Shown: one piece after another, positions 11,548 through 23,500 of the stretch
Position numbering within the stretch: the stretch's first letter is position 1
Layout of the letters: each line of letters begins with the position of its first letter
From: Phallusia mammillata
Lineage: Eukaryota > Chordata > Ascidiacea > Phlebobranchia > Ascidiidae
Direction: 5' to 3'
Length of the DNA: 64,000 nucleotides
Assembly (NCBI GenBank): GCA_003260075.1
Contig: QLIY01000165.1
Span: 1-64,000, forward strand
Translations under genes and position numbers: made by a program
Notes under the pieces: model-generated
What the model saw: only the letters and a program-made list of their open reading frames with translations
Told to the model about the DNA's origin: nothing
Database searches by the model: none

Positions 11548-14500
11548 GTAAGTTTTTTTTAAGTTCAATGCAAGTTAAAATATTGTACAATACGTATTCA
11601 ATTCTACCCCCCCCCCCTTTCCAACCAAAATCGCGTCAATCATTATATTTTTTAACACATTGACGTTTTTCCCACTGCAGACAAAAAAAACCCCCCCCCC
11701 TGTTTTCATGTCAGAAGGAGTTGCAACGTAAGTTTTTTTTAAGTTCAAGTGCAAGTTAAAATATTGTACAATACGTATTCAATTCTACACCAAGCTTTAT
11801 AACTGCCATTTGTGTGGATTCCTCTTCCTGAAGGGGGCATAAATTGCTTTTATTCAATTTTTGTTTACAAATCCCTTGAATTATGCAATAGATTACATGC
11901 GATATGTTTGTCTGTATGTTTAAGCTGTCTCAATTAATCCAAACAGTCCTGTTGTTTTGAACCCAGTAAAGTGGTAGCAGTTGCTTTTGGTCATAGAGTT
12001 ATGTTAGCACATAATTTGATAAATTAATTCCTGGTCATAAAAAAGTTAAAAGCTGTCCACAGGTTGCCGGTTTGACATTCTTGAGTAACATTATTATAAC
12101 TAATAAGAACAAATCAATCTCACCTACATACATCAGGAGTACATGTTTTTAGAAGGTGCCTTAATTGGTTTATATTACTGACCAAGAATTATGGTTTTGC
12201 TACTTACAAAGAAATACCTCAGTGAAAACCGATGTTACCAATGTTTAGAGTTTGTATTACAAATTGTTTTAATTCTGCGCTTAATAGCAAAAAATATGAA
12301 TTAGTGATCCTCTGGGTTCGACATTTTAATAGACTGTTGGTTGAGTCACTGTGGTTTTGTGATTCATAAGAAGTAGTGTACTGTAGAGTGTGCTATTGTG
12401 GGGTGTGAATTATTGTGTTGTGTTATTGTCCCCTAAAATGTGACAAATTTATACATGTTTATCCCTTTTTAACCTCAAAAGAAGCAACATAATAAACAAC
12501 TTTACATGGGACCCATTAGTTTCTGATTAAAAAAACAAACATTGTTATAAAAGCGATGCTAAATATGACACCCAATGTCAAATATAGTGTATGTGCAATG
12601 CCAATATATGTTACGTCAGCCTTTTAAGTTTTGAAGTATTTTGTTTTTAAATTTGCAAAAGCCCAATTTAATGATGGCTTTTTTAATTTATTCAAACATA
12701 GTTGCATTTATCAGGGATTATGACCTTGCCTCAATGGCAGGAAGTACAACAAGTGAAGACACAATTGGGTTGGGAAATATAGATGTAGCAGATGTTCGCG
12801 ATCTGGATGACACAGACAGTTAGTAGCCTAGCTTTACAGATTTATTTTTTGATTTTATTTTTGATTCATCATCCAATAATTTCTCTAATTTTGCCATGAT
12901 TTTGCGTTTGACCCAGTTGATGGAAGTTCTCGTGGTAGCACTCTTGGAGGTAACAGCATTTCTAATTCATCGTTTGCACAATCGGAGTTGCATGAACTGA
13001 CTCAGAAAATAGAGCTACTCAGTCAATCAAATGCTGATCCAAGCAATTTCTCACCATCATCAAATCTCATTAATAACACTGAAGGTCAACTTGTTTTTTT
13101 GTTTTCTCAAATGTCAATTTGTGTTTTGTTTACCATTTTACGAGCAAAAGAGTGGCAGTTTTTGCAATTTAGTTTTTGTTTATCGGTGGTTAATTTGATA
13201 TTCACAAGAAATGCTGAAATCTTTAAAAACAAACTTTTACTTGTTTTTTCTGTAAGTTCAATTTAAAGGTAACTTTTTTTGTTCTGAACAGGCCTAAATT
13301 TGAAGCCCATAAGCCGACATGCCAGTACAAGCAGTGGACAATCAGAACACACTTCAGTCAGTCAAGATTCCAGTTTGCAAAATAAAAGGTCTGTTCTTTA
13401 AAAAATGATGAATAATTTAGTGCGCTTATTCCTTCATAGGATTGGGAAAGTAATAGACTCAATGTTTTTTATTGTGTCATAGGTTAGAACAGTTGGATGA
13501 AAATGAAGTCACAACAACATCTGCTGTGGGTCAAGAAAAAAGACAAAGCTGCTCATCTGATGCAGGTATATTCACACCTACATAGTCTTGCCGACTGTTC
13601 AAAAAACTTCAAAAAGACTTTATATCTCATTTTTTTCACTTGCTAAAACAGTTTAATAATATTTGTGATGTCATTTTTGTTAAAAAAATAAGGTGATTTT
13701 TGTTGCCATTTGCTGTTATAATGACAACACATATGTTAAAGTAATAATGTTAACGAATTCTAACACTTTGAACCCAAATAAATTATTTGGTGCCTTTACA
13801 AATTTTATCTATCGGTTGGCACTTAATAATATGAAGGTTAAACTATTTGCATATTCAGCTTCATCTCATGCATCAACTCCGAAGCAAAAGCGCAGGCTGC
13901 GTCCATCTGTTGATTTTTTACCTCATTCACAAGTGGAGGTAAGTGGACTTGCACATCAACTTAGATTGTTGCTTTTTTCCTTCCTTAGTGCACATAGTAT
14001 GTTTCTGTTGCCGGTTGCAGGCATGTGCAAACATTTACTGGCAGTACAACCCTAATTGTTTTTAGTTTTTTTTGCCATCCCTCTTTCTTGTGCTTTTGGA
14101 TTGACACTGATATGTTTTTTTCTCTATGGTAACTAAGAATAAGATATATTTATCATCAAGAAATGTACTATCCCAGAGAATTTTGGAGGCATGTGTATAG
14201 CTAAAAACATAACCTACATAAGGAACAGAGTGACTAACTCATACCGAATAATATGAACATTTGTATGATTGGTTGTCACAAGATTGTCATCGGACCTTCA
14301 TTGATGGAAGAGAGCCATCTTTTTGTAGCCATGACAACAATGGTTACATGCAAATAACTTATTAATGTGTGGTTGACAGAATAATGTAATGCAATGACTA
14401 ATAAGGATGTCCCCCCCCCCTTGATGGAAGAGAGCCATCTTTTTGTAGCCATGACAACAATGGTTACACCCAAATAACTTATTAATGTGTGGTTGACAGA

Positions 14501-17500
14501 AACATGTAATGCAATGACTAATAAGGATGCTTTTTGTATCATTGTTGCTTAATGCATGGGGTAATGGAAGTGTGAAAATCACACTGTCTCTGGTTACAAG
14601 AACCGATGTACTTTTATGCTGACATACCAAACTTGTCAATAGGGCTGGTTTACTGGCCGATTGTTAGCCGATATAACAACTGTCATCCAGACGGCTAAAG
14701 CTGTAAAGTAGACTCAAAACCGGATAAAACCGGACAACCCTATAGAAGGCGCGTTTAATTGCAACTTGTTTGTTGCTGGGTGCTGACCTCCCCAATTAAT
14801 TTTGAAAATTCTGTTGCAACGTTTGAAACAGACTTTAGTTTTTATGTAATAGTGTATCATAGTACTGTAAACATCAATTTTTCAGTTAGCTACAAGTTTT
14901 TGTGGTATTTGCAAACTTCCAACGAATTTTTACATGTTAGTTAAGTGGTTTATTTTCCTTTCCTTCCAGCCAGCGGAATCGCTGAATTCAACGAACAATT
15001 CACCAGCGACAGAAAACCAAAAATCCATCCTCAAGTGGTGCCAGAGAGTCACAGAAAATCATCGTGGGGTTAAAGTTACCAACTTTACCACGTCATGGCG
15101 CAACGGGCTTGCTTTGTGTGCAATTGTGCACCATTACCGACCTGATTTAGTGTAAGTAACCAATAAGCCATTTACGCCAGTGTAAGCGACGTACGAGCAA
15201 GCTTGTGAGTTTGAACACTAAAATTGGGATGACACGATAATTTTTCCTTTACTTACCATTTTTATTGAACGGACGAATTAAAATCCAAACAAAACTATGT
15301 TAGCATTTTGTTCCCCCCCCCCTTTGTGTGCAATTGTGCACCATTACCGACCTGATTTAGTGTAAGTAACTAATAAGCCATTTACGCCAGTGTAAGCGAC
15401 GTACGAGCAAGCTTGTGGGTGTGAACACTAAAATTGTGATGACACGATAATTTTTCCTTTACTTACCATTTTTCATTGAACGGACGAATTAAAATCAGAA
15501 CAAAACTATGTTAGCATTTTGTTAGGAAATTATAAAAACGTGTTTTGTGCAGCTTTAATGCAGTATTACCCGCATAAATTTATTGCTTTCGTAACGGTGT
15601 TTCTAATGCGTACATATGTCTTTCGCCAGATAATTAAGGAAGCAAGCTCGCTTAATTGTATGTGCATGTATTCAAATTTTTTTTTCTATTTTTAGAGATT
15701 ACGACACACTTGTATCATTTGAGGGCAAGCAGAATATCAGAAAAGTATGAAAAGTTTTTTCCCCCCCCCCTAATTAAGGAAGCAAGCTCGCTTAATTGTA
15801 TGTGCATGTATTCAAATTATTTTTTTTTCTATTTTTAGAGATTACGACACACTTGTATCATTTGACGGCAAGCAGAATATCAGAAAAGTATGAAAAGTTT
15901 TTAATTGTATTGAGCAAGTTATTCTACTATCATTGTTTCTTTTCAAGGCAGTTGATGGTTTTAATTCAATGTGTTTATCCGGCATTGAAGACGTAACACC
16001 GATGTATTTATCTGACAAAAACAATCTCATTGCGTTTCTGACACAAATTCGTAATTGCTTGGAACAAAAAAAGGTTTGGGCCTTTGTCAAATATTTTTGC
16101 CAGTAACAGTTAACAATTTTCATAAAATACTTTCTATCTCAAATATATACAAAAAAAATGTTTCGTTCATTAGACAATTTGTAAATCAAACAGCTTGCTT
16201 TTTTTAAATGAAAAACATGTCTATTTATCAAGAACCGATCCGTAATAAGACTGTTTATATTTTGGTTTTAAAAACTGTGGTGTCAAACCAAATCTCCGAA
16301 ATTAGGTACACTATGAATGGACCCCCCCCCCTATCAAGAACCGATCCGTAATAAGACTGTTTATATTTTGGTTTTAAAATCTGTGGTGTCAAACCAAATC
16401 TCCGAAATTAGGTACACTATGTATGAACGGTTCTAATTATTCAGAGCGAAAAGCGACAAGCGAGTATTTGAGTGTAAAACATCACAACAATTCGACAGTT
16501 TCTATCGTCATCGTCAGGTGAAATAAAACCTTGCGATGTTTTACACTCAAATACCGGCTTGTATCTTTTTGCTTAACCTCTGAAAGCTTAAAAAATCGCA
16601 TACCAGTTTATTGCAAACTCATTTGAAGTCAACATAAAGAAACTCATTTGTTTGTTTGTAGTTACCAAGTAAAGTACCAGATCCAAAGGCGACAAGTTCA
16701 TCGCCAGCAGTTATCCTTCACAAAACACAAACAAACACTGGTTTGTACGAAAGTGCGCGGGTAAAGTTGTTGTCAGATCTCGAGGAGAAAGAAGACGAAG
16801 ATGACGTTTTTTCTGCTGCTCTCGATGACGCGCTGGAAGAAAACAGCGACGGATTTTCGGAACAATTTAGCCCTGGTCCGTTTGGAGAACGCGCAACCCC
16901 GAAAGAAACTTCTGTTAAAACTTTCCGTTATGAAAATAAATCCGTATTTTTGCCCGAAGTATCATCAGCGCTTCCCGTTGTTGAACCTCACACAGTCAAC
17001 GCCGAACTACCTATCGACATCGTACTAAAAAGTTTGCAAGTTAAAACAGAAAAAACTGAAGACGGCATCGTTGATGCAACAGCTTCTGACAAAAGCGACA
17101 TTGAAAATGCACCACTTAACTTATCGCAACCAGACATAAAAGAAACGATAACAACAGAACCGGATGATAAAACAGAAAGCAATTTAAACTGTGGGTCACA
17201 TGCAGATGAATCAGAAAAGCTGCAAGAAATCGCCACCTTGGTTCAAGGCAATGGTGATGATACCAGCATTAAAAGTGACGACAATGCAAGTGTGAAAAAT
17301 GTCGACGATATAGATCTTAGTTTGCCTGTTGAAATTAACTTACATGATAACAAAGTACAGTCGGCCAAATCAAATGTTTCTCCCATCAATAAACATTCGT
17401 TGAGCAAAGACTCTGCCATCGAATGTGGTTCAGACACTTCCTTTTACGAAACTCATTCAGAAAGTTTGGAAATTATTGTTGCCAAATCGCATGATAAGGA

Positions 17501-20500
17501 AACAGCTTTGCCGTCCAATGTTTTGAAACTTGCAAATGATGATGACAATTTAAAAGAGGAAGCAATGGTATGTTGCAAACCCATTTTGAACAAAGTAGAT
17601 TACAGTTATTTTAATAACCGAAGTAAAAACATTGCTTTTTTCCTTTAACGTTTTTTGCTCTACACGTTGCAAAACAATTAGCGAAAAATAATATCAGCAA
17701 ATCGCAATTGTTTTTTAGATTTCCTCAAATTTCGATCAGCAGAAAATTGATAACAAATTAAATTTATTTGAAACAAAGTTCGAAACTAAACCGAAACAAG
17801 CTGAAGTTGAATCAGAAAAACAAGAACTTGTATCTGATGATCCTCTTCGTGAAACAGTGGATAAATTATTGGTAGGTCGGCGAATACTATCATCTGAAAC
17901 ATAATTGTTTAACTTTCAACACATTGTGCAGAAATCATCAGCAGCTCGAAATAAGAAAGCAAAAACCCTGGAGTTGATTGAAAAAGCCAAGTCACAAGTA
18001 AACGTGGTAATGATTTAGCAGATTTCTGACTTTTATTCCTTATTTGCACAGGATTGCCTTTGTCACTTTGTTAGGTCAAAATACATTTCGACAGGTTTGA
18101 TTATACGTTTATGTCGTATTTTTATGATAGTAATTTAAAACGTATGGTTCTAATGTTAAAATTTGATACCAAACAATTACTTGTCTTTTTGGCCTTCATA
18201 CTATGGTAGTAAGAGTTCAAAAAATGCACTGGAACACGAGAAAAAAATCCTTACCAACATCATAGCGTCGCTATTTGACGACAGTGAAAAGATGTTTTAG
18301 CGAAATCCCCATTTGTCAGCGGGTCGAAGCCACCCATAGTGTGTAGGGCTCTCCACTCAGCGGTGGTCCCAAGCTTTGTCAGCCTCGCGTTTGTCACTCG
18401 GAATTAAACCGTTCCGCCCCAAACCTCGTTGCATAACTCGCTCTATGTGTTGCGTTGCTTTCCACGAGACGTCAACCCACCCCGCCATCTTGCTTCTCGA
18501 TCCGCTTTACGTGAAAGTTTTTGCGTTTTAATGGTTTAAAACTGATCTTTTTTCATTGCTTTGTGCCTACATTGTTAAGGGTGCGCTTCGTAGTGACCTT
18601 GGTACGGCCCCATGTAATCCGCCTGTGCTTGACGATTTTTAACTTTGCCGCTCTTCTAGCCGCTTGTGTATGTTTGTTTAATGCCTAGTGCAGGTCGAGT
18701 GGTCGTGCTAAGTGGTCACTTCTTTGGTTTCACGTTTTTTAAGCAGCGTTGTCTCGATAAGGCCCGTTTCCGAACCATTTACTGTTTCACGCACTTAATT
18801 AGATACGCGTGATCCCTGACAGGCCTCATGGGACGGAAGCGCACCCTTTTCCCAGCAACCATTTTTTTGTAAGACTTCTTAACTGTTTTTAAAAAATACT
18901 GTCAAAAATACTTCATCATAACTTAATAATTACATAGTCTTGTTGGCATTAGGGAATTTACTTTTTACTGAAATTGCAATACAGTATAAAGTACCCAGTT
19001 GATTCTTTGTTAAATATACATTTATGCAAATGATTTGCAGCGTATAAATTACCTTAGTTTGAATATAATTTGCCCGAATATGTATGTTAGAAATGGGACT
19101 TGGATGAAGCAAAGCAATAATTATTGACCCTTGTCAAGCATTTGTTTGCTTTTCTGCCACGGTCATTGCGCTAATCCTATTACACTGGGTTCACGAACTT
19201 TACTACCAGTGATCTTCCCTCTTGCCGACAGGAAGAGTTTTTGTTGCCCCACCTCCCTGTCCATCACCCTTTCCCTTCACCCCTTGACGTCATCTTGATG
19301 CGTGTGTTGTCAAGGTTTAACGTTACGCGAGTTATTCAATTAAGCCGAACCGCGCTTGCAACTTGAACTTTGCAGCAGAAGGAACGATCTTTCTCACGAT
19401 GCTGACTCACATCGAAAAATGTTGCGAGTTCCGATTATTTGCAGCGCTCTTTATGTTTGTTTTTTTGTTTTACTTTTTCGAAACAGAATTCAAAGCGAGA
19501 AGTAAGTGAACGAGCGCAGCGATTAATTGACGAAGCTCGAGCCACTCTTGGTCGTTCTTCATCTCCTCCTAAATACCCGGAAGAAATGCAACTAAATGAA
19601 AGCTGCGATTCGAATGCAACTTCTCCGACCCTTCGCTCAAGTAAGGATAATTGGTTGTGCAGTAAATTGGGCAAAAACCTTTGCTTTTGCTTCAGTGTTT
19701 GCTTGTTTGTACTGCGGATGCGGTCTTCTTTAACTGTCATCGTGTTTTCAGCAGCACCGTCCGTCAGCGACCAGTCAAGCGTGGAAGGAACGTCAACAAA
19801 GCGACAGGCCAGTGACGGACATCTTGACGAGACGAAATCCCAAAGCTCGACTACCTCGGAATCTGATAGCGTTGTAAATTTCCGCGACAATAGTAGGTTT
19901 TCCACTTCGAAAAGCGACAATTCGAGTGGATTTGAATCATCACAGCACCGTGACAGTACCGACGACAGCTTGTGCGAGAAAACTGTATCCCACAACGCTG
20001 ATGTGTTCATTGGTGAAACCAGTACGACCACAAGTGTCGCTAAAGAGCCATGTAGGACTCGACCGGAATCACCGACAATAAAAACGGTGGCTACTTCCTC
20101 GTCAAACGAAAGTTCAACACGGGTTTTACTATCCGAGCCCTTAAACGAGCCACACATTCCTCACATAAGTTCAGAGCAAGTAGTGTTTCCCGCAGTAGAC
20201 GACCTGTCGACGTCTTCTGAAACTTTACGCGTTCCGCCCAGCGATCCGCTCTTGTCTGCAAGCGCCGAAGCCGTGACAGGCAATGGTAGAGTTTTGTAAC
20301 TGATCTCAAGTGCTGTTTTGTGCAAAGTACATTGTGTTGCAGAACATCGGGGCAACGGGTCGACTATCCTATCGACTGAGTCGCAAGTAAACGAATCCCA
20401 GCCTGTTGAAAACTACACAAGTATGGGCGGTATTAATCGTATCTAGTAACATAGTTACATCTGTCATATAATATATTTGTTGCTGTAGACAAAGGCACTG

Positions 20501-23500
20501 AATGTTATTATGTTTTTTTATATTACGGCACAGATGGTGTACAGCAGTTAGATGATAATTCCACCATCAGCCCACTTCCGCAAGTTGAAAGGAGGAAAAA
20601 AACCGCAGCAACATCGCTTGGTAGGAGCTACTGCGATCTTACACACGCATTTTACTTTTACTTACCTCACAAAACGTACCTTGTTTTCCTGTATGCTTTT
20701 TGCGCCCCATTAGTTCTTGATTTTTTGGTGGGTGATAAGATTTTTATCACTTATTTTTGGCACTGAAATTTAAATTTATTTTCCTATTCCTTGTGAAACT
20801 TGTTTGTGACTTTTCAACATATGATTATCGCAGTTGATCGTTTATCTGTTGCAAGTACCTCCGAACTACATAAGAGGTTAAGCACAGCTTTACAAAAGAA
20901 ATCAATTTCCGAAAATCCGACGCTAGATGTTGTAAGCGAAGTAAGTTGAGGACATTTTGCATCATGTAATTTCGAGATATATCCAAATATTTTTTATGCT
21001 TAGCTCGAAAACGAACGCATTTCGTTGGAAAAGGAACACAAGGTTGTCGAGGAGCGGTCGATTGAAGTGCAGATGGAACTGCAGGAACTGAAAAATATAA
21101 GTAAGTTGTGAGTTTTGTCAGCATGGTTTGCAGTATAATTCGTCTCTTAAAAGCAGATGATCAACAAACAGAATATTGTGTGCAAAAGTTGCATACTGAA
21201 CTACAATACGCAACTACGATTATGTTCTAAATCTGTTTGTCTTCCTATGGGTTGATCGTGCATCACTTTTTTTCTAAAAGTGAGTGGTATCCTGGAATCA
21301 GACCAAACTTAACGCCCGTTGGCAGCTTAAGCAAATTTAGCTCTGGTAAATACCATCTACCTCGTATATCTCCACAGGCAGGGAATCTTGGTTTGTGACA
21401 CAGTCTATCAAAATTATAGAAAACAGAGCTAGTAAGACAGTTTTTGAATTTGAACGCGAAGCCTGATTTTCAAAGGCTTGTTCATGTCAAGACCCAAGTG
21501 AAAGCCCGGTAAGACATTTTAATGAACTAATGTGAAAAATAAATGTGTCGTGAAGATAAAACTTTCTACAAACTCACTTATACTATTGAGTTAGCAAAAG
21601 GATGGATAAGCTTTCTTTCCCCATCTGTGCCCATTCGATTGCTACCACTTCCATATTCGAGCTCATTAAAATTTCACGCTAATCTTGTAATGTTATAGGA
21701 ACTAATCCCGCGCGCAAAAAGAGGCGATTCAGTTTCGTAATCTGCCCCGGTCCGTTGTCGTGTTTAAACGTTTCGGCTAATTGGAACTGGTTGGTCTTAA
21801 TTGGCAGGACCCTGCTTTTTGTATGATGCATTATTAAGCTGAACGCAAGTGTCCGGTCTGTGCTTTGCCTATCATCCACCAAAAAATCGAATTTGCTCCC
21901 ATAATCCTGTTGAACTGAATTAAGCACTTTAAAACTTGAAGCTACACTTAGTTGGTTCAAAAACACTTGATGATATCTTTCTACCCAGTCAGGTCGTGTC
22001 TGGATAGAAAGCTCGCTTGCCAGGTTTGATCTTATTATTGCTGACATGAAGCTGCTTTAAGCCACCTATCTTCGTGCTTTATCTCCCCCGTACACCTGTA
22101 GCAGTTTAATGACCCGCACTTGGGACTAATACGGCGACTGAGTCTTCCCGAAGCAAACTCACCTCTCTTTGTATTGATGTAACGCGCGCCTTATCCAAAT
22201 CGGCGCCTAGCAGCCTTGAAAATCCTTGATCGGATTTAGGTGGTTTTCCTTGAAAATTATAATCGGCTCCGTCGATCTGCTTTTGCTCCTAAATCCCCTT
22301 CCCGTAACTAACTGTCCTTTATATGTCCTCGCCTATGCTGCCGCCACGTTAGTTTTCGACTTAGCACGACTTGAGAGTACGTGTATTTCAAAACTTGCGC
22401 TGAGTATCGGATCTAGTATTTGGCAAAAGACGCCGAAATTGGACTATGAATGCAGTGGATGTACGAGTGACTCCTAGAAACGTGCGATTATAAAAAATGG
22501 TTGAGACGCAGTGTGCAGAAAAAAGTTGGTCTTAGAGAAATGTTTAGTTGGACTTCGCAAACAAAATGGCCGACGCTTAAGGAAGAATATACGTTAACAG
22601 TTAACCTTTGTGTAAGTATCCTGAAACATTGTGTATTGGATATACGTGGCTTAAAATTACATGCAAACTGTGTAAGGTGTCATTTTCGTGGCTGATAAAT
22701 TGGCTGATGTAACGATGTCTCTCTGCTCCTTTCATCACAATTGTGAGGGCGGATCAGTCGCGTGCATCGGATCTTAAGTGCGGAACGCGCTAAATTGGAA
22801 AGAGAATGGCATCGTTTCGTCAAGAAGATAGTAGCATTGGGGGAAATTGGCCAAATTTCTTTTCCCATTTGACGCCACTCGGCTCTTCTCGCCAATTTTT
22901 GTTTTCTTGTCGCCTGCTTTAGAACACGTAGCGCACGGTTTTGCTTTGCGCGTGCGACTTGCTTGGCTGTCGCGAATTTGTTGGCGATGCTATCTTGCGC
23001 GCGATGTCAGTTACAAGGTCGACCCCTTGTCAGTCAGGATTAGAGAGATTCTCGTCTCGCCGCTCCTGCTCTCGCGCCTGTGAGTGCTTGCCATGAAACT
23101 TCACTTAGCAACTTCACAGCCAACTTTAGCACTGATTTTCAACCATTAGTATATGACCCATCCTTGTACTGAATTTCGATGGTAAAACTTTATAGCGACC
23201 GTTTAAGTCAAGACAATGGCTATTTCATGCACAAACCATCCGCCATGCTATTTCCCTTGTGTATTTTCTCTTCACCTCTTTACTGTTTGTTGCTCATGGT
23301 AAGGTCAGGGAGCAAGCCGAGTCTCCCGTACATGCAACCCAAGCACCCAGCACATCTCGAGTTACAGTGAAAGTGCGATAGCTGATATTGTTGGGATTAA
23401 GTAAGCACGCCAACATATTCAGTGTATTCGAGCTTGCCAATTTTTTTCATGCAAGCATTTCTTTTTATTTGCCAGTTAGAGTATTGGGGTTCTCACTTAT

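Larger units (their letters stand above)
14970..16073 (+). other. EHBP1: EHBP1 exons 10-12: calponin-homology (CH) domain
   Basis: Exons 14970-15151, 15839-15887 and 15948-16073 encode a single CH domain of the type found in EHBP1, MICAL and spectrin-like proteins. Landmarks are [68 protein letters not shown] and [10 protein letters not shown]. The match to vertebrate EHBP1 is strong across [12 protein letters not shown] second copy of the 3' part of the first exon (from 15323) and of the second exon (15698-15746) flank C10 tracts and are artefacts. Confidence 0.93.

Noticed and set aside
14276..14639. Tandemly repeated minus-strand peptides suggesting a repeat protein
   Set aside because: The repetition comes from duplicated contig ends around a C10 spacer, not from a real gene.
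19435..20157. 240-codon minus-strand frame opposite EHBP1
   Set aside because: It is the antisense shadow of the serine-rich EHBP1 exons 19487-19640 and 19752-20285, whose splice sites and phases fit the gene.
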